Source of the DNA: Lithospermum erythrorhizon
Taxonomy: Eukaryota; Streptophyta; Magnoliopsida; Boraginales; Boraginaceae
Length of the DNA: 64,000 nt
Assembly (NCBI GenBank): GCA_019722365.1
Contig: JADFUC010000302.1
Location: 37,744-101,743, forward strand
Direction of reading: 5' to 3'
The notes under the pieces are model-generated. The model was given only the letters and a program-made list of their open reading frames with translations, was not told where the DNA came from and did no database searches. Shown piece after piece: positions 49,075 to 59,360 of this stretch. The position numbers and the translations under genes are program-made. The number at the start of each line of letters is the position of its first letter. The first letter of the stretch is position 1.

Positions 49075-49651
49075 CTAACCCATGAAAGCAAATAGAGTGG
49101 CTGAAATGAGTGAGAATCCAATTAGTATAGGATTCATACTGCCGAAACTTCCTGCAACACCTACATCAGTTGGTGGTGATTGAAGAGGTGACGGAGATGG
49201 AACGAGATCCAATAGTGGGAACTCCGATGGGCTAGGACTTGGCGGGATACCAGATGGAGGGATGCTGGGAGTGCGGGGACTTGGTGGGGTATCAGATGGT
49301 GGAATGCTTGAGGGGCTAGGACTTGGGATGTCTGATGGTGGAATTGGAGATGGTGGGACACTATCTGTTGGTGGAGTGCTCGAGGAACTGGGAGCCGGTG
49401 GGATGTCTGATGGCGGGGGACTTGGACTGTGTGGTGGGGTGAACCTCCAGGGCCTCCAACACTGCTATAGGTGAATTGCATACCACCAGCCGAACAATGA
49501 TCAGAAATGGTGCAAATGAAGTATTTTAAGCCTGGTGATGTGAGAGTAATGGTAGTCTTCCCTCCAGTGTAGGGTGGGGTGGAAGCTATACAGGCATCAT
49601 AGCCATCTTTGTCCACTACAGCTACATCATGAGTTGTATCATAGTTGAATA
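49075..49651 (-). CDS. phytocyanin exon 2, with frameshift in a C run
   Basis: Starts after a T-rich tract and TGCAG. Carries the copper site [15 protein letters not shown], then GGPGG, then the proline-rich and GPI-type tail that is read only after a +1 shift near 49436-49439. The unshifted continuation is rich in His and Gln and lacks any anchor, which is why the shift is inferred. Confidence 0.85.
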
Positions 49652-50438
49652 CTGCAAAAAAAAAAACAGAGTGGGAACTTTTTATGGAGAAATGATCATG
49701 ACAAAAATGTGTATCTTGCAAGAAGATATTAAGATGGGGTTTGAGAGAAAATTTATAACAAGTCATAGCTAATAAGTAAGCTAGCAATAGATTAGATTTT
49801 TAAGTTTAATGTTTAAGAATGTTTCTAAAATTATTTTCTTGATTGGTAAATTGGTTTTTTGAAACTCATAATACCAAAAAATATGAATTACAAAAAATAA
49901 TGTATAATGCTTTATCTTTAAACTATTTTACTGTAACACCCTCAATTGATGATTGGTTGCTCATTAAAATCGTATTACACTAGTAATAATGTTAGCTTTA
50001 TTATGGTCAAAATTAGAAAGACCAAGAAAACAATACTTCGAATCCTATAAGGCTATAACATCAATTGACGAGGCAAAACAATATTTTCGATTTAAAACAT
50101 TTAGTATTCTAAGACCGGAAAAGTAAGAACTATAAAACTAATTTGAGAAGGTTCTTCACTCCTTAAAAACCTAAATCAAATTGAAGTAAACTGATTGCAA
50201 ATTCAGATTTATGAATTTTTATGAAGTATTTGAAGGGAAAAAAACATAATAAACATTTTGAAATGTGCAAACCCAACTTACTCAATTTGTCACCAACTAC
50301 AAATTTTTTACCAGCAGCCCACTCAGTGTAGTCTACCAATATGTCCAACCAGCCATTCTTATCTCCGACAACATGATCAGCAGCATGGACTGCAGAGATA
50401 CAAAGAAGAAATGAAACAAGTAACTCTGCCTTGCCCAT
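49075..50438 (-). CDS. phytocyanin (uclacyanin-like blue copper protein), single-base frameshift
   Basis: Small secreted type-1 copper protein, probably anchored at the plasma membrane or wall. Two exons: 50282-50438 (start ATG at 50438) and 49075-49651, joined at TTGA/GTAAGT and TGCAG into [14 protein letters not shown]. Order: signal peptide of about 19 residues ([14 protein letters not shown]), copper domain with ligands H60, C99, H104 and M110 and a C73-C105 disulfide pair, then a proline/serine-rich stretch ([17 protein letters not shown]) and a hydrophobic tail ending [12 protein letters not shown] at 49075, typical of a GPI anchor. The tail is only in frame after a one-base shift in the C run at 49436-49439; unshifted, the frame runs to 49161 with unnatural sequence. 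H104 to M110 is one residue longer than usual. Expected length about 244 residues. The family is certain; whether the shift is a mutation or a sequencing error is open. Confidence 0.9.
50282..50438 (-). CDS. phytocyanin exon 1
   Basis: Encodes residues 1-52: signal peptide, then [11 protein letters not shown] and [15 protein letters not shown]. The upstream in-frame TTG at 50444 is not used; the ATG at 50438 is the natural start. The donor is GTAAGT. Confidence 0.9.
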
Positions 50439-50537
50439 TTCCAATTTACTTGTAGGAGCCCTTTTTGCTCAAACAACTATATAACCAATGAATAATGTAT
50501 AATGTTTCTATCAACGTGAGTGGATGTTATATAGCAT

Positions 50538-50547
50538 ACTATATATA
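50538..50547 (-). promoter_or_regulatory. candidate TATA box of the phytocyanin gene
   Basis: TATATATAGT on the minus strand, about 100 bp before the ATG. Other TATATAA-like words at 50528-50537 and 50477-50486 are alternatives. Confidence 0.4.
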
Positions 50548-50869
50548 CCAAAGTCAATGAATAAATAGTTATTATATAATGCATCATGCTAGCATGTAAT
50601 AACTTGCAAATCCTTGTTGAATTGATATAATCATATATTTCAACAATATGCAAGGACGACGGGCAACACTGTGCAATGTTGGTTACAACGAGTTTGCTGT
50701 TTGATACACATGTATTTAAAAAAACTCGATTTTACTAGATATGAAAAACATGTTTCCCAACAAAATATGAGTTATATTCGTAAGTGTATGAAATGCTGAA
50801 TATTTCCAGTCCTGTATTTTACTAACCGTAGACGGTGAAAATTTATTAAATAATAATTAAAATAATTAA

Positions 50870-52110
50870 GATGACTTAATCAAATTAATTAAATCGAGCC
50901 ACTAAAAAAATGCCACGTGGCTAGGGTTCTCGATCGAACCTTAAATTTAATGCTGAGAATCCTCGTGCGAACAAGAGTTTCCGGGGAAAATAGCCCAATT
51001 AAAATTTCATTAATTTAGGGTTTAAATGATTTTGCTTCTAACTTGAAGAATTATTAACGTTTTGTCTTGCAGGTAATTCCACCTCCCCATTGCCAGCTAC
51101 TGGTTTTTCGACCACGTGTGAAGTGTTTATACTTTGGTGTTTTTTGTGTCTTTCTAATGAGAATGGGATGGAATTTCGAAAATATAGAGTATTTATAGGC
51201 CTTTGAATATTCAGGAAAGCAAAAGGACACGATTATTCATAAATCTTGTATGAACACGCAGAAAATGCAGGTTTGATTAAATCAGTTACGATATAAGAAA
51301 TACACTAAATGTTAGGTCCACATAGGCTGGATTCGAGGTAGGAAGCAGTATTAAAGCCCTTGTTTGCTCGTCGGTATCTTGACAAGGTCGGGACGTCCCA
51401 CCTTTATGCCGATCATCACTACGATGTAATTCATGGGTTCTTTGTGATGACTATAAGGCTTTGAAGTGAGTAAATCTCGCTGGTCATACTGACGGCAATT
51501 TGCTAAAGCCGTTGTACTGTTATAAGATTAAAGTGAGGCTAAAATACCACTAAGTCTCTCCGTTCACGACAACAAAATTTGCTAAAGCCGATGTAGTACA
51601 AGCAAAGCGTACATTTTCTTCAACAACTTGCTATCCTCCTTAGCGGCTTAAGGCTTAGAGATACATCCACGATCAAGTCTATTAAGGGAACCATGTAACC
51701 TCTTAGCTACAAATTAAGAACAAATGGCATGGGCGCTAAGTCCACAAGAAATAGTAGCACAATTACACAGTCCACTTGGGTATATCCTTGAGTCCCGCCC
51801 ATGAAGGTGAAGACCCACATGCAAGACACTTAGATGAAATTACATCAGGTCGGCCTAGGATGGAGATCGAGTCGAAGACCCAAGATCGAGTTCATACAAC
51901 CCGACAAGGGAATAATTGCTTTAAGGAGGCTTCGGCTGGGACCATATCCAAGTCGGGCGGTCCCGAGTCCCTCCATCGAGACTGGGAGACATATCGGCTT
52001 ATATAGAGCTTACATCCACGATCGGCTCGTCAGGAGTTGTCGAGCCAGTAAGGCTCAGAAATGACAGGCTGTTTTTAGCTCCTACTCGAATCAAGTCAAG
52101 TCAAGCAAGC
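50870..52110 (+). repeat. degraded LTR-retroelement sequence
   Basis: GC-richer than its flanks, with a possible TATA box (TATTTATAGGCC near 51190). Open frames at 51776-52064 overlap each other in different frames and show no domain. Repeated TTTGCTAAAGCCG words at about 51501 and 51570 suggest internal repeats. The element type could not be fixed. Confidence 0.35.
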
Positions 52111-52119
52111 CAAGCATCT

Positions 52120-53390
52120 CTCACAAATCGTCGACAAGCGCAACTGGGATCTATAGTTTAGGCAGGCCGAATCCTCCCAGGAGTTGATAAAACACACACA
52201 CCTGCTTGAGAATTTTCCCACATAGTAAATTTTATTTGTACCCACATAAGCAGAACATAAAAATTTCTTCTTGCATTGCACTAACATTGATGATATGGTA
52301 TGAGTCACCTTTAAATCTCTTGTGTTTTGAAAAAGTATGTAGAAAATAATTGATTCACATATGTAATTTTTATAACTTTTGATAGAAACTAATTATATAC
52401 TTTAAAAGAGAGTAAATAAAGGAAGATTTAAATAAAAGTTACATATGAGTAAATAATTTATCAAAATACGAGGGATCTAAGGTTTAACTTGATAGAAAAC
52501 ACGAGTTGAATAATCCATATAGTTGATACACGTACTGTAAATAATTAATACACATATGTAAATTTTATTTGATTGTTTGGTGATTATCTATATGTTGTGC
52601 CATCCATATGAAATGGTTGTCATGCATTGACCTTCACTGTATATATCTACAAAAATATTATGGCGATGGTTATGATAATGTAAGTAGTTGGCGCCCATAA
52701 CTGTTTACAGGAAATAAACTATGGAAGAAGAATGTGGATTACTCATTTAAAATTGTGGTCAACCATCCTTGCTAATAAACAATATGGGTAGTAGTGATAC
52801 ATTTTTGGGTGAATTTAGAAAATAGGGTATTTAGCCTTGCTATTAAATTTTATAGAAACTAATTACAAGATCATTTGGTTCTCAACTAATATTAGATGTT
52901 TATTTTGTGAATTTATTTGATACTTCTATTAACACTTTTAATTCAACTGAAAATACTTGAGAGCGTGCGATCTCTTGCGACATGCAATCGATTTCTCAAA
53001 TATTTGATACATTTTTTATATTTAATTCGAAATCGTTCTAAAACTATGTAAAAAATTACACTTTTGAATTTTTTTAATTAATATTTGTATTTTTTGAATT
53101 GATACTTTGATCACAAATAACTCTTTAAATATAATATAAAACATTATACTAAAATACGATGTACATAGAGAAATACTATACGAAACTGATATGTCCATAG
53201 AGAGACACAAATATTACTTTAATAATTAGATGTCTTCTGACTAAATGTATTGGCAGATTGATCCTTGATATAGTATCATCAATTATTTTGATTTTATATC
53301 GTAAGTTAAATTGGTATGATTTAAAAAGTATAATTTAAAATTTTGATCTGATATCTAAAATTCATATTTGCATGAATTAAAATAACATCT
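52120..53390. other. AT-rich intergenic sequence, no gene recognised
   Basis: No exon-like frame or repeat pair found. Confidence 0.35.
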
Positions 53391-53394
53391 TTTA

Positions 53395-53745
53395 ATAATA
53401 ATAATAATAATTCTACTAAAATCATAGGAATATTTAACTATTACCTATTATAATAATTATAACAATTGTTCTACATAATAAAAAATAATAATAATAACAA
53501 TAATAAAAATAATAAGTCTACAAAATATGATTGTAACTAACACCTATTATAATGAAGTATTAGTTAAATATTCCCTATGATTTTAGTAGAATCGCCAGGA
53601 ATCTTTAACTAATACCTATTATATATTATAACGATTGTTCTACATAATAAAAAATAATAATAATAACAATAATAAAAATAATAAGTCTACAAAAATATGA
53701 TTACTTAACTAGCACCTATTATAATAATAATATAATAATTATTCT
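53395..53745. repeat. AAT-rich block with combined inverted and direct repeats
   Basis: A 35-bp arm at 53410-53446 (starting ATTCTACTAAAATCATAGG) is present as its reverse complement at 53554-53592. A 72-bp AAT-rich segment at 53461-53532 (with TTGTTCTACATAATAAAAAA) is repeated directly at 53631-53702. The structure looks like local duplication with inversion of an AAT microsatellite region. Confidence 0.75.
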
Positions 53746-54128
53746 ACATAAAATATATTATTATTTACTTTAAAATTTTAAAAATTGAAAATGATATATG
53801 ATGAGAAAATCATATTTGATGAAAGGAGTACTAAATTAATAATATATAACATATGAGAGAATATTCTTGTAGATTGAATCGTAGAAAATTATAAATGCAA
53901 ATTGAGCAAAAATAATTGTGTTATTGATAAATACCTTTGAATCATTAAACATGCGTTGAAGATATTAAATAAGCAAAGTTAATTAAAAGAATGGGATCGT
54001 GACAATTACAAAAGTATATATGTCAAATGTATATGATGTATCATCCTCAATAAAATACGTATGTGTTGATGATTCATTCAATTGATAATCTTACATATGC
54101 AAGTATAATATATGATGGATACTTAATA

Positions 54129-54362
54129 CTATCTTCGTTTTTTATTTGACATTTCATATATAAATTGAAACTTTTAACCATTAATTACTAATTACTTATT
54201 ATTTTAATAAATATAAAAGTTATATCATTAGGATTCGTCTTTTAAAAATGATTTCATAATATTATTTTCTAAATAATTTTTGAACATATAATTAAGGAAA
54301 TAATTGATAGTTAAAGTTTCCGCTATCGATATATGAAAACCTCAAATAAAAAATGGAGGGAG
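54129..54362. mobile_element. Stowaway-type MITE
   Basis: Left end CTATCTTCGTTTTTTATTTG; right end, reverse complemented, CTCCCTCCATTTTTTATTTG, then both continue with similar sequence (ACATTTCATATA / AGGTTTTCATAT). Length about 234 bp. A TA precedes the left end; the right flank is CA, a mutated TA. Confidence 0.75.
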
Positions 54363-54889
54363 CAGCCATTGAGTATTCACATTAAATTTCCGTAACTTTT
54401 AGATTTTTAGATAGAAGGGTGATTTAGTAATTAATAATATAAAAATGGAAGAAACACAACCCTTATTCACACTTTTATATATACTTTTATATATGTTGTT
54501 TAGTGATGAATTGTACTTCTTATTCGAAGGATTGTGATAGGGATGGCGTGTATATATAGCTATAATAACTATGGTGCTTGATAAATATGAATGAATTTGC
54601 ATTACATGTCAAGAATTTTTTTTTAATAAAAATTAATTATACTCTAAAGTTGAATTTTCTTATATGGAGTCCAACTCCTAACATGTGAAGATTAAACGTG
54701 TTTGGCTTGAATCGATTTAAATCAAATCACTTCCAAATTAGACCAAATTAAACCATATGTATGACCATCTGTAACTCTTAGCGGAAAACTCGTGAGCAAT
54801 GAAAAAATGTGTGGAGAATATGTGATAACTTTTAGAGTTCAATAAATCAAATCTAATAATTCATTATGAAAAGTGTAATCGTATACTTT

Positions 54890-55790
54890 AACTATCACTT
54901 GTTAGTACAACCGTCAACAACACAATAGTGACTCGACACTAAAGCAAATAAATGAAAGCCGAAGCGAAAGTAAAAATACACAATACGGTAACCCAGGTTC
55001 GGTGTTAATGTAGCGCTTTGATGCGGAGGCGGCTTGTCGAGGAATGATTCAGCATGATACGAGAATTACAAATAAGGACTTATACGAATGCTCCCCGTTC
55101 TTCTTCGTCCCTAATGCTCTATCTCGATGTACAAGTCCGGGCTCCTCTTGACTTCAATACTTTATCCTCCAGCTCCGGCACTCTTATCCAGTATGTGTCG
55201 ACTACGATTATGTCGATGCCAAGCGAAATTTGTTGTAACGAGTGTGTAACGGTTGTGCAATCTAAAGGAGTTTATAGAACACTCCGTATATTCAGCCTAC
55301 AATAAAATAAACTCTCAAAGTTCTATTGCCTCACAAAATACAATGCAGAATTCTCTCTTGTTTTTGGTTATCTCTAGGTCTGCACGAGAGGCCTTTATAT
55401 AGTGTAGGCACAAACAAGTTTATGGAAATACCTTCCATAAATAAAACTTCCATCTTGTAAAATATTCAATGTATTCAGTCTTCTTTCCTTCTTTATTTTA
55501 GATGTGTGAATCTTCCTACTTGATGCCCAAATAATTTGTTTTTCATTAAACAAGTCATATCACACGAGAACTTTTCATAATAGGAAACACACAATCTTCC
55601 ATGAGAAATATTCTTAGGCCTCAATTCTTTACCAAGCTGTTAGAAGCGATTGGTCTAACATCGCGAAATACTTGGCCAATTTTCATGCACTAACAAACTC
55701 ACAATTTGGGTAAGTTTTTCACGACAAATCTCTTGAGAAACAAACTTTGAAACGTCTCAAATGGACAAGTTAATTATGTGTCACTAAAGT
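54890..55790 (-). repeat. LTR-like block, minus strand, with TATA box
   Basis: On the minus strand a strong TATA box (CTATATAAAGGCC, 55391-55403) lies in a GC-richer stretch that contains GGTAACCCAGGTTCGG-like sequence seen near many plant copia LTR ends. The open frame 55054-55305 is inside it and is not a host gene. Ends are not defined. Confidence 0.45.
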
Positions 55791-57680
55791 AGACATAAGT
55801 TAACACGGGGTCTAATGTTGAGATTATGTCATCATGTACATAATCATAAGAAAACTGATATTTATTTCCATGCACTATAGAATTACAATTTATTGTATGT
55901 ATAGTATCTTCATTATGAAGTATAAAAGGTGGAAGTAAATATATGACTTGAATATATTCAAGTGGCTCCTTAGGAGATACCAATCCAATATTAGAATCCT
56001 TCGGTTATATCAGGAATATTATGTGATAATTCCTGATGCATTGCTAACGTCTAATGTAAAAAGACATGATGTTATGAATAAATTATACTCTAATAGATGA
56101 CTTAAGGTCATATGAGTGAAATAAGTGGAATACGTAGGTCAGTATATAGCTTCGCTCTATTTTACCCCATACAGATGGTGATTCATTAGAAGTAAGAAAC
56201 GTAATTTCATTAAATGAACATATAGTCATAAATGAATCAAACATTTGGCTTAGACCAAGTTGAATGTATTCATTGGTTGACTATGCACATGTCTATTTCA
56301 AACTTTTTCCTTATTGATTACCCACGTGTTATAACATCATGTATTTAAATGAAGTGATCAAAAGAATGTTCATAAATGTGATCGAGTGATGATGGATACT
56401 TGACATTGTTGTTAGTTCATCTCAAATGAGAATAAGAAAGGAAAAGCGATTATACTATCAATATCAAAGTTGCAAACTTGAGGTACACTATAATGGAGGT
56501 AGAACCTTCATCTTGATATTTTGATTGAAATCAAAAGGGTCAAAGTAAAAGATGAACCTTGAGTTCCTTAAAAGAGTTGAGTGGGGTCTGACTACACATA
56601 ATGTTTTGTACATTGAGTGCTAAAGAGAATTTCTATTACAACCTTGAAAGGTATAATAGTAATTTATTCTTATACATCACATAAGCCCGATTACGTATAT
56701 AAAGGCTTATGCTATAGTATTAGTCACGAAATATAAGCTTAGATGACATGCACTTGTTAATTTATAATTCGTCTAAAAGCTTGAGGTGATTAAAATCTAT
56801 GATAGATTAAATTCTATGATAGACAGATTCTCTTATTGACAAGACAATTCTCTATTAGAGGTCCGTTCTCACAAGTAAGGACCTCACGTGATTGAGAGTG
56901 GTTGGAATCTATTACATGGTAATATGATTCACCATATCATGTGTTATACATCGCCGCCCATGACATATACGATTCCCTTGAGTGGAATTGTGGGGGTTTT
57001 TACTAAAGGTATTGACGGTCGGAATATATTGTAGTAACTTTAAAAGAGAATAAAGGTAACTATAATTCACAATCATCGATTGTTGATGCTTCACAGGCGA
57101 ATGTGAGAATAGTATCATGGACAATTGTCCCATGTGGAACACTGTTAGCCAATCATGAATGGGGCTGAGTCTAGTATACTCGGAGAGTAAATTAAAGAAG
57201 CTTGAACTTCAAATATTCTACAGCATTGTAAGGTCAATTTGTATTGTTGGTAATGTTATTGAATAATAATAGGTAAAATAAGATAAGATGTGTTTTAGCT
57301 GCCTTAAATTATGTTGTAAACACACTTGATGATAACCCCCGAGAAAAATGGCTAACTACCATAAAAAATGCAAAAGGCATAGTCTTTTATATATACCAAA
57401 ATGGGGGTTTCACCCTTGTTAAATAGCAGTAGGGTTCGACCAATTAGTGTAAGTGGATGTTGAGAAAAGAAATTGGACCCGGAAGGTAATGTAATCACGA
57501 TTTTCAAGGCAAATCTTGTGGCAAAGGCTTAAACCCCATTTTATCCTTGTATATATGACCATATCGAGAATAATCTTAGCCATTATTTGGGATTCCATAG
57601 TTGAAATAGAAGCCGAGATGGATGCTTAAAAACTACTTGTAACTAACTTTCTAGTTAAGGGGCGTGATTATAATAATTTC
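55790..57680. other. retroelement-like or intergenic sequence, no gene recognised
   Basis: Moderately AT-rich with no domain-bearing frame. Around 57330-57440, GATAACCCCCGAGAAAAATG and GGGGTTTCACCC look retroelement-derived but could not be assigned. Confidence 0.3.
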
Positions 57681-58399
57681 CTTCAGTTTCATGTCCTAAA
57701 GGACCTAAAAATTCATGTAAGCTTAAGGATCCACGTGTGGACTTGGCGCAATCTCGGAGTTGATCCCCATTATTACGTGATTAAATCAAAGTTTGATTTG
57801 ACGAGGGTCGAAGAATAAAATTTGAGCGATGCAAAGGTTTTTGTGAGAGCTAGTTCATTTATCTTCCGAAATAAGTTAGCGATTGATTGAGCAAGGTAAT
57901 TTCTTGTTTATAATCTAATTATTAACTTCACGTTATATGAATCGTAATTTATTTGTATAGTCGTTATTTGTCACATTTGGTTGAAAAAATAAATCCCAAG
58001 AGCAAAGTCTGAAGTTTCTATAGAGGTAACTTTGTAAGTATTGGCAAAGAACCTCTTCAAGTCTAGAAAGCATTAAGATAGCCGACCCTACTGGTCGGAT
58101 ATTGATGGTTTGGGGCAAGCAGCATTTGATGACCCAGCGCATGAGTATTGGCCCGATGATCGATTTTCTTAGATCTTGAGCTTGTAAGTCTAATCAATGT
58201 TTATAGGCTATCAATTTGTATAAGCGGGAGGCTGGTTTTGACCACTACAAAATCATAAGAAGATATGTATATACGTGTCCTACAATTTTTTTAGAGCTGT
58301 TAAAGTTTAGCGACTCTTGAACCTAGCATTATATAACTATCTATGTTATATGGTGTGTGCTTTGACTATGTCAAGCGTCTGGTTTTAAGCGGGGATATA

Positions 58400-59360
58400 G
58401 CGGCATATGTTAGGTGACACGATAAGTATAGCGATGAATGTTGATATATTGTAGAGTTTGTCCACCTTGATATACATGGTAGATGTGAACCTACCGGAGA
58501 ATCGTGGTTGATTATGCGCGCCCGATGTTGTCGGTTTATCGGTATGGTTTCATAAATTCAGTTAAAGAAATTTGTGGGTGTTTTCATGGCCAGCGCTTCT
58601 TATGGTTAACTGTGGTAGAGATCGTGAGACAAAGGAATGTAAGTAATCATCCAAGGAGCAAGTGAGAGTGGTGGGAAATCAATAGTTATTGGTTTCGTTA
58701 ACAAGTAATACACACTTAACAATAGGAGAACTGAAAATTACATCATGGTTCCATGTGATCGATGCCGAGTCACATACAATGTGCCTCTTGAGGCGACCAT
58801 GGATGCGATAAGCGGTAATGCGGTTCCTCGGAGCCTACATCGATTCTTTTTGATGCTGCCAAAGTAGCCCAGAAAGAGCGATTAAAGGCGTGAAAATCTT
58901 CACGATTAGAAGAATCACACTTTGCGAGGCCAAATACTATCAAAAGAAGAAGGTCGAGCCGAGCAAAGCCTTAAACGCCCAGTCGAGTCTTGATCCTTCC
59001 CCAACGACTGACGGACTACTTAAAAGCGTTAGAAAGGGCTACATTTATACCATGACCTAGGCTGGAAAAAGGTAGCCTCGGAAACACCTTTAAAAGGTTT
59101 TGTTACCACCAGCCAGTGGTTCAAAAATCGACGGACCAAAAGAAAACATGACTTATAAGTTTAAAGCGGATATGACCACTAAAGAAGAGCAAACCCAGGA
59201 GAATTGCCACGAAATACCTTGTCTAAATGAAATGCGAGAAAATGTTAGAAGCAAAAGGGCATACTAAGTCCAAAAGTCCATATTTGGACTGAGATATGTT
59301 CACGTCCTCGCGGGTCCTAATCAAGCGGGTAAAACTACCACATCTCCATGGTAGAAGAAT
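58400..59360 (+). pseudogene. Ty3/gypsy (Tat/Ogre-type) protease-region relic
   Basis: Near 58748-58850 the plus strand reads SWFHVIDAESHTMCLLRRPW in one frame, matching the FHVIDAESxYNxLLGRPWxH motif that follows the protease of Tat/Ogre-type gypsy elements. Near 58900-58950, EESHFARP and CEAKYYQKKK (adjacent frames) match the EESHFADAKYYL block that comes next in those elements. Motif order supports the call. Stops and shifts are present. The sequence is interrupted at 59360 by a solo LTR and appears to continue after 62082. Confidence 0.55.
59356..59360 (+). repeat. target site duplication of the solo LTR (left)
   Basis: AGAAT, matching 62078-62082. Confidence 0.8.

Noticed and set aside
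49262..49474. Glycine-rich plus-strand open frame
   Set aside because: It is the antisense of the proline-rich tail of the phytocyanin gene.
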